DNA of 64,000 nt, taken from positions 6,820,001 to 6,884,000 of the forward strand of contig CM049310.1 in NCBI GenBank assembly GCA_026874595.1. Direction: 5' to 3'. Below the pieces are notes generated by a model. It did not search any database and was not told where the DNA came from. It saw only the letters and a program-made list of their open reading frames with translations. The DNA comes from Sipunculus nudus (lineage: Eukaryota; Annelida; Sipuncula; Golfingiida; Sipunculidae). Position 1 is the stretch's first letter, and the number at the start of each line of letters is the position of its first letter. The position numbers were made by a program, and so were the translations under genes. Positions 11,784-24,157 of this stretch are shown piece by piece.

Positions 11784-11880
11784 TAAAACCTCGTTGTGTT
11801 GAAGTCGAAGGGACTGGTGAATTTACTTTGACACAACCGGAGTTCGAGACAACCGATGTTCATTATATTCAACCTTCTTC
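11780..11880 (+). mobile_element. Fragment of a pogo/mariner-like MITE (candidate)
   Basis: Begins CAGTAAAACCTCGTTGTGTT directly after TA, then 'GAAGTCGAAGGGACTGG' and 'CGAGACAACCG'. The CAGTAAAACCTCG start next to TA resembles termini of TA-inserting elements. The opposite end was not found, so this is one end or a truncated copy. Confidence 0.35.
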
Positions 11881-12023
11881 AGCCTTGATTATTATCGATA
11901 AATACTGCACATGTATAGGGCCTATATCATAGAGTTCTCACAAATGTTTGCCTCAAAGAACAACACAATTTTTATATTTTTTTTATTAAAAATAAAAAAC
12001 ACATAAGTATCACCAAAAATAGG

Positions 12024-12078
12024 TACGCTCTTTACACAGCGCTTTACCTTTAGGCCTACTACCTATATCGTATAAAAT
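12024..12078 (-). mobile_element. Truncated end of the MULE-like MITE family
   Basis: TACGCTCTTTACACAGCGC and the following ~30 bases are the reverse complement of the right end of the 10283-10967 and 15373-16072 elements. The other end is missing. Confidence 0.6.
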
Positions 12079-12606
12079 CATTAGCTTCTTCAGAAGCCTC
12101 GGAAGCGCAGGGATTAGGTAAATCAAGAAAATGTAATAAGAGCACACACATGTACATGTATAAAAGCACACAAATCATCAAATGATTGGCTCAGATAATT
12201 TTTAGATCAATACATCAGATCTTAAAAAAAAGCAGTAACAGTCCTTTGCTTAACACGAGAATGCTCCTGATCAGCAACATAGTTCTCAATTCCTGACAGT
12301 AATCTGAAGCAGTCATCCGCGCCCTCTGACGACTGCTGCCGCAGCTTGCCGCCATCGCGCTTGATGAGTAAGATCCTTGCCGGTATTAATCGTATGAAGG
12401 TATGATCGCTGGACCGTGCACAACTGTTGTCCAAACATTAAAGCGGCATGACCTCGAGTCGAGGGACAGAGCCATCGCGCTTGATGAGTGAGAGCCTTGT
12501 CGGTATTAATTAATTATGCCTGGTAATCACGGCCGATTACATCTGAAGATTGCAAATGCATGAAGACACGTGTAAATGTGTAACTGATCATTTTCGTAAA
12601 TATAAT

Positions 12607-12607
<1 letters not shown>

Positions 12608-12643
<36 letters not shown>
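12608..12643. repeat. (TA)n microsatellite
   Basis: A pure TA tract between ordinary AT-rich sequence. Confidence 0.85.
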
Positions 12644-12647
<4 letters not shown>

Positions 12648-15256
12648 CATACATATAAATACATCCTTTATTTTCCACCATGACGTAATTTAGAGAAGGC
12701 ACTTGTGCAAACTGGAATGTTGCATGCATACGTTTATGTGTATCATAATCTGTAAAAATCTTTAAAGAGCCTTTATAACGCCCAGGTGAGCAAAGCGCAA
12801 CTTGTTTCTTGTTGAAGTCAATTAGTTCATTCGTTTTCATCACATCACATCATTTTTATTCGAAAGCACACAAAAAGCACTGAACAGTGCAACTTATTGG
12901 CAGTTTCCCATGTTTAAGTAATTTATGTTTAACGTCGTCCCCTAGTGCCCTTACCATAGACCCTGCCTACACTCGGATGTGTCTGCTTTCAAGTATACTT
13001 CCATTTGGTTACACCAAGTTCAATCAGTTGTGAACAGATCAATTAATAGTCTCATGCACAGCCATAACATGAAAATAATAAATGATTTGCTAAATTTTCA
13101 TTATTGGTATTATTTGAAATCGTGGTAACTTTTCAGATGCAGCTAAGGGCTCGACATTAGATGATTAATGATCGCTCGGTCGTCTGAGGCTAATAAAACG
13201 ACTATTAGGATAGGCTCTTTTTATGTATGGACTCGTCCTCAGGTAGGAAGATATATTTCAGGACTTACCATTGTAAAACTAGATGTGTAGTCGAAGCCTA
13301 CATGAACAAGCCTGCCGTGATCTTATAATCACACCTAAGTATCACTGTTAACCAACATTTTTTCAAATGCCGCCCCTGATAATCAGCAAAACTTAATGGT
13401 TTCAAGGCAAGTGCTATTTCTTTACGAATTCAATTCCTGTTTTAAATCCGTGAATTGTCGTTTGCGTTTACTATAAATCTCCCAAATGCAAGTTTTATCA
13501 CATAACAAGACAGGCACAGTTAAACAACTGTTCAACATATTGCTGGTAGTTATGTTCTCTTAATAAATAACAGGTCACGATGCACTACCACTTTGTTCCC
13601 GCCCTATGACTTTTGACCTGTGAAGCGGGAACAAACTAAACGTGTTATATGAGCTATTATTTAATAAGAATGGACCAGGACTATAGTCTGTTTCCCCACC
13701 TGCTGTCCACCTGATTGTTGAAGATAATTTTCTGAAAATTTTATAATTTTCAATGATTTCTTAGAAAACTACATATGGAAGTGACAACCTAATATGGCAA
13801 TTAAGAATTTTACAATAAATCCCCAGTTATGTTTACAATATTTTGTCTCTTTACAATGGTCTGATAGATATGATGTATCCCTGCATGAGTAGCTAACTTT
13901 GTTTTAGCTGGTTATATTTTTAGAGTGTTTACATGACATCAGAAGCTGTTATATGAGGCTGTTTTTGCATGTGACCAATACATTAATAATTAATCTTAAC
14001 CACCACAAGTGTGTGTGATATGTTGTAAAATGTAGACTGATTCCTCACACTTTCAAATAATTTAGTTTCTTCAATAAGGTGTAAGGTAGGTATTCAATTA
14101 CCTTGATGAAAATTAGGCCCTTTAATCCCCTATACTATACACTCTAATTGTTTCCCTTGAAATGTCACTAATAAAGATTTTCATAGCAAAAAAAAAAAAA
14201 ACAAGTGTACATGAAACGTACTATCGATAAGGCTTGGCTCTCCTTTTGGTGACTGTTACAAATTCGGATCAATCTTTTATTTGGCATGTCTTAATAAAAA
14301 TTATTACCGTACATGGATGTTTCATTTACTTTTAAAATGGGACTTAGAGCAGTTATAACAAATCGGATGTAATGAAAAGGTTTTTCAGTACTTGATGACC
14401 CATACCAAGATAAAAAAAAATATTGAAGCACTGGTGTTCGAAGCAAAATATACGGAAGAAGAGTTTTGACACTAGAGCTGACAATAATGGGTAAAGAGTA
14501 AATGTCCTTTTTTTTGTTAAAGTCCATCTCTCTTTGTAAATGTCCTTGCAATAAATATAAAAAAAAAACAATCTTGAACGATAACACCTCGACAATCCCC
14601 TATCCCCCGCCGTTTCAGCAAGTTGAAACATACCATGCTATATCCCCATCCATTTAGCAAATTAAATTAGTGTCAATTTGCTCTTATTTAAATCCGTAAA
14701 AAAATGAGTCATTATCAAAAATGTGTTGCAAAGTTATTAAATATCATGGAATTACATTCTTTCATAAACCAGCCGTTTAAGGCCCAGAATAAATAATTAA
14801 TGTAAACTTTACGGTTGAAAATCAAAGCTTAAGTTTAGTACTGAACATTAAGTAACAATTTATACCTCAACTGAGTCAACACATCTGTATCATGCATAAT
14901 ATGTAGGGTTGTTGCATGTCCTCATGCTGAACGCCAAATAGCGTGGTCTTTACCATGGGAAATGTAACCATACAAGAAACATTTTATTGATAAGCCAAAG
15001 AATTGTTTGCATTATATAGGCCTGTGGATACCCCATTTCAAGTATTAAGGCAAAGGTTCTTTATTTGTTAGCCTCTAAAGGGGAAATGTTTTCTGAAATT
15101 TTATACTAAATTTGCTTAAAATCTTGATAACAACTGTCACCAAAATTTTCGCAAATATACACCCTAAAGAGTGGCGCTACAGTGAAAATACGTGGCACGG
15201 ACACGTAGAACTTTTGTTCCCGATAATACTGATAATATCTTTTTGATTGAGAAAAT
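12644..15256. other. Non-coding, no gene recognised
   Basis: AT-rich with frequent stops in all frames. The small minus-strand open frames near 14291-14631 overlap one another in different frames and resemble no family. Confidence 0.45.
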
Positions 15257-15264
15257 GTGTTTGT

Positions 15265-15291
15265 GGGGGGGGGGGGGGGGGGGGGGGGGGA
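15265..15291. repeat. Poly(G) tract
   Basis: A run of about 25 G, a likely assembly and sequencing weak spot, just upstream of MITE copy 2. Confidence 0.85.
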
Positions 15292-15372
15292 GGGTTCATG
15301 TGGTTTATTCCGTTACATGGTTATGTGTGTTACGGGAATGGGGATTCGGATGTTGGTGGAAATTCGAAGTCC

Positions 15373-16072
15373 TACGCTCCCGAGGCAGCGGAAATCTTGC
15401 GCTTCTAAAGAAGCAACCGATTTTCACGCTGCCAGCTTTGACCGTTTATGATATATTTAGACACCAGATGGCGGTTCGTTTTCCACTTAAATAAACGTGC
15501 GTATGATGTGACAAGCAGCCAATCAGATGCCAATAAACAAACACTCGACAGGCATCCCGGCTCCGCCCATTGCTGCGCTTCAAGCGCCGCTTATTGAGTT
15601 TCCGGTCGAATTTTAATTGCTCCCTCTGCATTCTCGCATCATCGACCGATTCGATTATGACATTATGACTGTGTTAGCGTATCCATGTATCTGTTGTCTG
15701 CAGAACTGAAACCAGCAAGCGAGGTGTGCACGCAGCCTTTGTTGTTACGTTTCGTTTGAATTACAGCTCACCGGCCGAGCATCCTATGTGCCCAAGGCCC
15801 TAAGCAAACCACGCCAGGGGCAATTCTCTCTGAGCCTGTGGCCTGTTCAGACGGTTACGCTTGGGGATGAGCTGTCACTCAAAAATAAATTAATATGATT
15901 GGCTCTGTGTATTCCTTGCTTGGCTTTGTCTTTCAGCACACGGTCTCATCTGATTGGACAAAAATACAGTGCTCCACTCTGGTGTTGCAATTCAGGATAC
16001 GAGGTCATAACAAACAGCGCCTCACGATATAGGTAATAGCCCTATAGGTAAAGCGCTGTGTAAAGAGCGTAT
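15373..16072 (+). mobile_element. MULE-like MITE, copy 2
   Basis: Near-identical to copy 1 along its whole length, with the same TACGCTC...GAGCGTA ends. Flanks are TCGAAGTCC (left) and TCGAAGTTC (right), an 8/9 match that supports a 9-bp target duplication. Relative to copy 1 it has small indels, including a missing 'ATCAG' near the left end and an insertion around 15583. No ORF. Confidence 0.7.
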
Positions 16073-16396
16073 CGAAGTTCCAGTCCCCCCGATATTGCAC
16101 CGATACTCCAATCCTTTTAATCGATGATTAACCGTGAATAGAATTATATGTTTCCTCAGCAGATATTGATCGAATGTCTGTCTAGGAAACATTGGCCCTG
16201 CCGTGGATTTTCCACGGGAACCGCCGGTAAGGAAGCCTGTCCCCCTAGGAGAGGAAGGCTTATAGGGGTTGATGAGATTATTTTTTATATACACATTTGG
16301 GTAAATATATTGCTGTGGCTGGACCATTAAGCCCCCCCCCCCCCTCCCCCAGTGCAAAACCATCGATTTCAATTGTTCGTCTCCTTTCTCTCTTCG

Positions 16397-16765
16397 GCAA
16401 ATGCCTGCCATTTGTTGAAAATTTATTTACCAATAAAGGTTTGTAATCACTCTCACAAGAAGGCGCTACATGAAAGGGTACGGTGCCGGAGGTTCGAATT
16501 TTTCAAGTGTGGGCATTCGTTGCCTGTAACAATAATGTGAATTAAGATTTATTTGGACTCAAGCAGAGAGTTTTTATCCTGCAAATGTCTGCCATTTTGT
16601 TGAAACTTCATTTACCAATAAAGGCTTGTAATCACTCTCACAAGAGGGCGCTACATGAAAGGGTACGGTGCCGGAGGTTCGAATTTTTCAAGTGTGGGCA
16701 TTCGTTGTTTGTAACAATAATGTGAATTAAGATTTATTTTGGACTCAAGCTGAGAGTTATTATCC
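16397..16765 (+). repeat. ~185-bp tandem duplication
   Basis: Two adjacent copies (about 16397-16580 and 16582-16765) share 'GGTTCGAATTTTTCAAGTGTG', 'TCACTCTCACAAGA.GGCGCT' and 'AATAATGTGAATTAAGATTT'. No coding potential seen. Confidence 0.7.
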
Positions 16766-19156
16766 ATGTTTCCAACAATTATGACGTCACAACTGTTACG
16801 ACCGTATTTACGCAAAAACATCATTACTACGATAGACCCCGGGAAAATATCCATAATTTAAAATCAACATTGTTAGGAGTTGTCAGAATTATATACATAT
16901 TTTTTTATTTGGTGAAAAAAATTGATGAAGGTTCATATTAATCTGTTATACGTTTGAGAACATTCCTCTCTCAGATCCAGTCCGTCTATGTTTAAGTCTC
17001 ACCATTTTTGTAAAGGTCTTGCAGTATAAATCAGCTAGCCTACAGTGTATTCGTTTTGGAAAAATGCATGACCAATTTACAAAAAAATCAACCTACTTAG
17101 GCTTGAAAGTTGTATTGTATTTACATGATGATGTATAATGATGCAAAAACAATCCAGGAAGTGCTTTTAGCTAGGAATGGTCGAGGTTGTGTTGGAATGA
17201 AGAGTTCATCATGGCAATAATCAGGTCAAGGGGGGGGGGGGGGGGGTGTCACTCGGTGATTTGGTCCCAATATATGGGGTCCCGATTATTTGGTCCCGAT
17301 TTAAACACTGCCGGAAGCTGCTAGGAATGTGACTGTTTGGCATCGCAGAGAGAATCTTAGCCGTACGTAAAATTCGGATAGAATCCTTTGAATTAAAAAT
17401 ATATTATGGTTTATTATGTTACATTATGATTACAACATATAATGGACTGTTCCGTTGGTGATAACCTATCCCTCAACAACATGTTATGAAAATATGTTCA
17501 GATTTTGTTTTCTCTAATATAGCACTCAGACAAACAAAATAACAAAGGGTAAAACATAATACCTTTTACCACCTGGCAGAGGTATGATAACAATTCTCAG
17601 AAATTGAATTAATTAGTTATACACAGGTGCTCCCACCTAGTGGCAAAACATAAAACTAGTTCGCTCTCGTCAAGCAAACCGACCAGAACAGCGAAGTGAA
17701 TTTATTCAAGAAAATCAACGAGAAAATGGTGAAGTTCATTCACTGGTCACATACAAGGCTGGATACCCATATAAGGTCCCTGCCAATAGATACACCAGTG
17801 ACCAAGTACGGTAATTGCTCGTGCAGGATACCGATCAAATCTTAAGACCTCCCGATGGTCATTGCCAAAATGTTGTTTCATTATTTTAATAGTAACGTTT
17901 ATTGCTTCCCTTTGGCAAAATGAATGAAATTTTAAATACATTTACCATGGTTATACAAGTGATTCTGTCTTATATAAATCCTATATGGCTCACGGTTATT
18001 GTGTGGTCAATATTCAGTGCTCCATTTATTTCCGATGACCACATACACTCTTTAATACATAACCAACCACGTCAATTGCAGTTTGACGCACATAATATTT
18101 TACATCATCATTCTGCATGATATAAAACCCCAACAGCTATAGTGCAGAGAATTGACAGTTCGTTGTAATACAGAAGAGTAATCATCGATTATGTGCGTTT
18201 ATGCTGACTATGGAGTAAATGTTCCTTTGTGTTTCCATTCTTTTTAGGGATCCGTGCATCCTGTTAGCTTTTCAAGTTGTTGTTCCGTACTATGTTCAAG
18301 TCATTGATAAAGCCAATTAAGGGACATAATCAGGTGCAATATTATGCCTATTCTTTCACACTATCAGTTCAGTTTTGTTTTATACAAATGTTTCCCCAGC
18401 AAAACCATACCAACATACACTCTCAGTACCTCGCCTACGGCTGTTTAACACCTTGTTATGCCTCTACGTTTTTGTAAATACAGTCCACGTGTGTCTGTTC
18501 ACCATAACAAGGCCGCGTAAACAGAGGTCCCATTGTGAGCAGCAACACACGAATTTTCAGCCAGCGTGAACATATAATACATTTGGGGCCAAGTCAGTCA
18601 GGGCATCTCATGATTGGTAGGTGTCGTAGCTCAGCGATGCACGGAGTCCTACGCGCTGTGTTTATGTTGACACTTTTGATAGCGCCCGGTCCACTGTTTT
18701 TAACAATCGTTTACAGGAGTAAGCAAACGGTTTCAGTGCAATGTTTTGGCAGGTACACATTTATTTTAAAGGAAATAAGCTATTTTTCGTGTTATTTCAA
18801 CATGCTTTATAGGTAATTGGCCACCTTTAATTGTCGCTGGCGCTTTATCCAGGTAGAACCCATATGTATTTAAAAAACGTACATAGTTCACGTTATATCA
18901 AAAAAGTTATCAGCAAGGTTATAATCAATTGAACAGAAAACGTTTAAATATTGTACATGTACCGGTGAACTTTGATCGGCCAATTTAATATACAATTAAA
19001 ATTGAAACGGGATATACAGATAATCACGTTTCCCGATTATATATTAAAACAAAGATTTACAATAAATGTTATATTCCGTATTGATCATGATACATGTATA
19101 TAAATATTTGACTTTACCTGCCGTCCTTGCTCATATGAGAAAACAACGCATATAGA
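16766..19156. other. Non-coding, no gene recognised
   Basis: Contains a poly(G) run near 17229 and a short repeated phrase 'TTTGGTCCC' at 17261-17300. The short ORFs at 17902-18816 show no family signature, splice context or conserved partner. Confidence 0.4.
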
Positions 19157-19192
19157 TGTAACGGGGTCGGAAATAAGCGTTCGGGAGATGTT

Positions 19193-19233
<41 letters not shown>

Positions 19234-19848
19234 ACCAAGAAAAAAAAGACGTCCAGTGGTGGTGTATACGTTTACTACAAGATAGACAAAATAGAGATAT
19301 GGCGTGCTGCCACAACCAACAGTATGAGCGGAATCCTGCTTTATAACACATGTTAACATACATAAAGACATATGGAGATATACGATAAGAAAACACTCGC
19401 ATGCATGTATTTCATGCATGAGAGTAAAAATGACGGGTTCAGAGAGAGTAAAAATTACGTTTGCTCGAGAGCAAAACGGAAACCATGATTAAGCTCGAGT
19501 GAAAACTTCGTCAATATTACAAGGTAAGTTAAAGCATATATTCAGAGACTATTTAGAGACGAGAGTTATAAAGGTGGTAATAAAATAAGAAACCTTTAAC
19601 AATATGAAAAGTGGTAACTCACCTACAAGATAGACAAAATAGAGATATGGCGTGCTGCCACAACCAACAGTATGAGCGGAATGCCGTCTCCACGGCAAGA
19701 ATTCCCGCTATTACCTGCTCTTTTGTTATGTAAAACGACCAAATCTTAAGGGGGAACTATGGTCTGGATTGAGCAAAAAAAATATAAAGCAACTCCCCGA
19801 GGGAGAACACAGGAAAGAACCAGACGAGTTTAAGATAGACCCGTTATA
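19157..19848 (-). repeat. 3' LTR of element 1
   Basis: 692 bp. It differs from the other LTR mainly in the length of its internal (CT)n tract (longer here) and a 3-bp GAA indel. It contains a direct repeat of about 58 bp (near 19275 and 19624; 'GATATGGCGTGCTGCCACAA'). Confidence 0.88.
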
Positions 19849-19978
19849 TACACCCCCCTCTTAAGAAAATGGCGACCCGACATCTAAAACGAAACAAGAT
19901 GGCTATGATACGATAGAATAAAGCAACCAATCATTATATATCAACACGTGCACACAGCGAAGTATGTCTTTACCTAAC

Positions 19979-22900
19979 TTAATCTATGACATAATCGCCA
20001 GAACGAAGATAGGCAGGTAACCGTTTCTGACGTGTTGACCTTCTTAATGGTCTAGGAGGCGATTCTATATTCACTGAAAGGGAAGGAGCATTATCAGGTG
20101 GAGGTATATATACAGGAGACTGGACCCAAGGGCCCTCGTTATCACACACCATGGAGGTAACAGACTCGTCATCCGAAATAACAGATTCAGCTGCAGATAG
20201 TACAGGTACATCATCTTGAATGTTAGTAAAAGTTGGTTCTGAAATAGAAAGATGATCATTAATGGTATCATCATTAGACATGGAATGCTCAGAATCAATC
20301 ACCATGATAATAGCATCGGAATCATTTTCACTATCAGACGATAAATCACTGGAATTCTGAGAGTCCGGTACATTTCTCTGTACATTAGCGGTTGGCGGAT
20401 CAGGAATGTAATCAATTGGCAGGAGAAGATTACGATGTAGTGTACGACTGAGCGAGGGATTGTCAATAGGAGAGACAACATAAACGGGTATCCCTGCTTT
20501 TGGTTGCATTTTAACAACATAAACCTGTTCTCCCCACTTATTCGCCAATTTGTGTTTTCCTGTAAAGGCTACATTACGAACTAACACGCGATCACCGATG
20601 TCAAGTACAGCGCCATGCGACCGACGGTCGTATAATTTCTTATGACGGTGTTTTGAAGCGGCGGAAGTGCGTTGGGCAATATCGTATGCCGTCGATAACT
20701 GATTTTTCAAATCAGAAACGTAAGTTCGGTATGCTTGTTGGTCAGTTGGACTGTTAGTTCCCAAAATTAAATCAATTGGGAGTTGAGGATGACGCCCAAA
20801 CATTAAGAAAAACGGTGAATACCCGGTAGACTCATTTTTGCTACAATTGTATGCATGAGTAAGTGGGCCAACGTGTTCTTTCCAGTTTCTCTTTTGTTCA
20901 TCCTCCAGGGTACCCAACATACTTAAAAGTGTACGGTTAAAGCGTTCAACTGGGTTACCCTGGGCATGGTAAGGAGTCGTACGAGATTTCTTTATACCAC
21001 AGAGGCGACAAAGTTCACGTATCAATTGAGACTCGAACTGTCTACCTTGGTCACTATGGATTCTACTAGGAAATCCATAGTGGTTTACAAAGGTATTCAG
21101 GAGCATCTTAGCAGTTTGTTTAGCCTTAGTACTTCGACAGGGCATCGCCATCGCGTATCGAGTAAAATGGTCCGTCATTACGAGGACATTTTCTACCCCA
21201 CCCCTAGAGGGCTCTATACTAAGAAAATCAATACAAAGTAGCTCCATCGGTCCATTGGAGGATAGGGAAACTAAAGGAGCAGTATCGGGCGGTGATTTTC
21301 GCCGTATACATCGAGGACATTCCCTGACATACTTTTCTATATCACGTGTCATCTTTGGCCAGAAAAACCTGTCTTGAGCAAGTTGTAATGTACGATTGCG
21401 ACCAAGATGGCCGACGTCATCATGAATACCTGACATGGCAGTTTGTCGACATTGTGAAGGAACTACTAGCTGGAATTGTTCTTTCCCATCACACAGGCGA
21501 CGACGGTAGAGAATCCCGTCCTTCAGAATAAGTGAATCTAAATACCTGAAAAGATATATCTGATCTGGCATTAAAGTGGGTTTACTTATTCGGGTACCAT
21601 CCTTTAGGTACAGAATGAAGGGTTTCAACAGGTCATCCTGCCGCTGTGCAGAGCGTATATCCTGCGGGTCCTGAAACAAAGATGTAGAAGGGATGTTCAT
21701 ACATAAGACAGTATCAGGCATACATGTTATGGTGGATATCAAACCTGGTGTCGCCACGTCGGGGTTACATATAGCCTTTACAACCTCAGGAGGTATATCT
21801 TGTCCTTCGCCTCTACCTTTATCTCGAATAGCTCTAGGAATTCGCGAGAGCGCGTCAGCATCGATGTTATGCTTTCCTGAGCGATATTGTATGCTAAACT
21901 CATAATTTGCAAGTTCGGCAATCCATCGTTGTCCTGTGGCATCAAGCTTTGCTGTGGAGAGAACATAAGTAAGGGGATTATTATCTGTAAAAACAGTGAA
22001 ACGGGAGCCGTAAAGATAGTCTTTGAATTTATCTGTAATGCTCCACTTTAATGCTAGGAATTCCAACTTGTGCGCTGGATATCTAGACTCCGCTGGTGTT
22101 AAGCTGCGGCTTGCAAAAGCAATAGGTTTCTTCTCCCCATTCTGTTCCTGGTACAAAATACCTGAAAGTCCACTGAAACTAGCATCAGTATGCAAAATAA
22201 AAGGACATGAAAAATCAGCAAAAGCAAGCACAGGAGCTGTGGATAAAGCATCAATCAATGAGTCAAATGCATTTTGATGATCAGATGTCCAAATAAACGA
22301 TGGAGTCGCTGAATTCGTAGATTTTACTCTTGCCTTTGATTTGCGCTGGTCTCCCTTCAGTAGATTATGGAGAGGTCTAGCCATAGCAGCAAAACCTTTT
22401 ATGAACTTGCGATAAAAACTTGCAAATCCTAAAAATCTACGTACATCCTGGACACAGTTAGGTATTGGCCATTCCTTCAGAACCTGTATTTTGCTGGGAT
22501 CAGTTTTAATTCCTTCTTTTGACACCACGTGACCTAAATACTTGATTTCTTGTTGAAGGAAGTGACATTTAGATGGTTTTAACTTTAGACCTGCATCAGA
22601 AAGACGCTGAAAGACAGAATTTAAGCGGTCCAGGTGTTCATCAAAAGTACGGGACGCTACAATGATATCATCAAGATATAACCAGCATTCCTTCAGATGA
22701 AGATCCCCCATAACCTTCTGCATCAATCGTTGGAATAAGGCAGGTGCGTTTATTAATCCAAAGGGCATGGTTTCAAATTGATAGAATCCTAATGGACCTA
22801 CAGTAAAAGCTGTTTTCTCTTTGTCTTCCTCTGCAACTTCCACCTGCCAATATCCAGACTTCAAGTCTAGGGATGAAAAATACTGACTACCTATTAAAGA

Positions 22901-24157
22901 GTCCAATGTATCATCCATCCTGGGCAGAGTGTGAGCATCTCTAATGGTACGACTGTTCAATTTCCTATAATCAATACAAAACCTCAAAGAGTTATCTGGT
23001 TTACGCACGAGGACCACAGGACTGGCAAAAGGACTATTGCTTTCTTTGATGACTTTGGCTTTCAGCATATCTCGAATATGTTCTTTTACCTCATGAAACA
23101 TTTGTGGTGGAATGCGCCTGTATCTTTCTCTGAAAGGTTCATTATTGGTTAATTTGATTTCATGTTTTACCACACTGGTGCGCCCCAAATCAGTATCGCT
23201 GAAAGAGAAAATATGTTTCCATTTGATTAACAAGCTTTGCAGCTGTTCCATTTCAGTTAATGAAATGTCACTGTTAAACTTGAATGAATTAAGGAAATCA
23301 TCTGCAGCGTCTGAAGCAGGTACTGATGGTGGAACAACAGTGGCTTCCTGTAAATCACAAAGAATTGTTTTACTGGGAATGGTAACATGATCACAAGATA
23401 AATTCTGTATAGTAACAATGAATCTGTGTTTTCCACCTGAAGAAAAATCTACTTCCTGGAGCGATGGGTGCATCATCAATCCTGCAGGTAAAGCATGCAT
23501 GATGTTTTCTTCAGCTACAACTAAAACTCTACCCGGCGTATGGGCTCTTGTTAAACCACTAACAGAGACAGTGGCACCAGGCGAGACCTTTATTGCTTTG
23601 GTGGATATTACATGATTGATATTACTAAGAGTTTTCTTCTTCAGTGCCTCGATACTCTGAAAAGCAAGCTTCCATGGGGTTAATATACCTAACTTCTGAA
23701 CAAACTGGTTTCCCGCCTTGTTCTGGAGCATCTGTAAACAAGAGCTGAGAAGGTTTGTTCCAATTAAGAAAGGAACCTCATGGTTAAATTCAGTATCCTT
23801 CATCACCAGCACTGGAACAGAAAAACTTTCATTTTGCAATATATCAGGAAAAATTATGTCAACTGGAACGATCCCAAGATATTCTATTGATTCACCACCA
23901 ACATGTCGTAAATCGAGTAGATCTTCCACCCCAGTCATATCAGAACTGGAAAGATGTTTCTTAAAGAACCATTCTGCAACCGTACTAACTTGTGACCCTG
24001 TGTCAAGTAAGCCATTGCACGATATGTTATCAGCAAGCATTTCAACAATATGGGTATTACCGACAACAGGAACAGGGATCGATGGTTTAGATGTGGGTTT
24101 ACTATCAGCACCTATTCTCCCCCACGGCTGAGAACAGGTAATGTTCAGTTTAAAAGT
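19979..24157 (-). CDS. pol: Pol polyprotein (protease, RT, RNase H, integrase), element 1
   Basis: The frame is open from 24157, overlapping the end of gag, to TGA/TAA-type termination at 19979. The first Met is at 24040 (1353 residues from there), but expression is expected as a Gag-Pol fusion by -1 frameshift. Numbered from that Met: aspartic protease LLDTGSQ at ~13-15; reverse transcriptase with LDLKSGYWQVE and catalytic YLDD at ~454-457; RNase H beginning HTDASFSG at ~618; integrase HHCC zinc finger (H..GH, then C..C) at ~870-905; and integrase catalytic D, D, E at ~937, ~996 (HSDQG) and ~1031 (GNPVE), with D-35-E spacing. A basic, Ser/Asp-rich tail follows. All catalytic motifs are present with no internal stop. 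It acts in cytoplasmic reverse transcription and nuclear integration. Confidence 0.9.
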   Translation of the reverse strand, partial: TFKLNITCSQPWGRIGADSKPTSKPSIPVPVVGNTHIVEMLADNISCNGLLDTGSQVSTVAEWFFKKHLSSSDMTGVEDLLDLRHVGGESIEYLGIVPVDIIFPDILQNESFSVPVLVMKDTEFNHEVPFLIGTNLLSSCLQMLQNKAGNQFVQKLGILTPWKLAFQSIEALKKKTLSNINHVISTKAIKVSPGATVSVSGLTRAHTPGRVLVVAEENIMHALPAGLMMHPSLQEVDFSSGGKHRFIVTIQNLSCDHVTIPSKTILCDLQEATVVPPSVPASDAADDFLNSFKFNSDISLTEMEQLQSLLIKWKHIFSFSDTDLGRTSVVKHEIKLTNNEPFRERYRRIPPQMFHEVKEHIRDMLKAKVIKESNSPFASPVVLVRKPDNSLRFCIDYRKLNSRTIRDAHTLPRMDDTLDSLIGSQYFSSLDLKSGYWQVEVAEEDKEKTAFTVGPLGFYQFETMPFGLINAPALFQRLMQKVMGDLHLKECWLYLDDIIVASRTFDEHLDRLNSVFQRLSDAGLKLKPSKCHFLQQEIKYLGHVVSKEGIKTDPSKIQVLKEWPIPNCVQDVRRFLGFASFYRKFIKGFAAMARPLHNLLKGDQRKSKARVKSTNSATPSFIWTSDHQNAFDSLIDALSTAPVLAFADFSCPFILHTDASFSGLSGILYQEQNGEKKPIAFASRSLTPAESRYPAHKLEFLALKWSITDKFKDYLYGSRFTVFTDNNPLTYVLSTAKLDATGQRWIAELANYEFSIQYRSGKHNIDADALSRIPRAIRDKGRGEGQDIPPEVVKAICNPDVATPGLISTITCMPDTVLCMNIPSTSLFQDPQDIRSAQRQDDLLKPFILYLKDGTRISKPTLMPDQIYLFRYLDSLILKDGILYRRRLCDGKEQFQLVVPSQCRQTAMSGIHDDVGHLGRNRTLQLAQDRFFWPKMTRDIEKYVRECPRCIRRKSPPDTAPLVSLSSNGPMELLCIDFLSIEPSRGGVENVLVMTDHFTRYAMAMPCRSTKAKQTAKMLLNTFVNHYGFPSRIHSDQGRQFESQLIRELCRLCGIKKSRTTPYHAQGNPVERFNRTLLSMLGTLEDEQKRNWKEHVGPLTHAYNCSKNESTGYSPFFLMFGRHPQLPIDLILGTNSPTDQQAYRTYVSDLKNQLSTAYDIAQRTSAASKHRHKKLYDRRSHGAVLDIGDRVLVRNVAFTGKHKLANKWGEQVYVVKMQPKAGIPVYVVSPIDNPSLSRTLHRNLLLPIDYIPDPPTANVQRNVPDSQNSSDLSSDSENDSDAIIMVIDSEHSMSNDDTINDHLSISEPTFTNIQDDVPVLSAAESVISDDESVTSMVCDNEGPWVQSPVYIPPPDNAPSLSVNIESPPRPLRRSTRQKRLPAYLRSGDYVID

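Noticed and set aside
16022-16411. 129-residue minus-strand ORF
   Set aside because: Crosses the end of a MITE and a poly(C) run; no conserved features.
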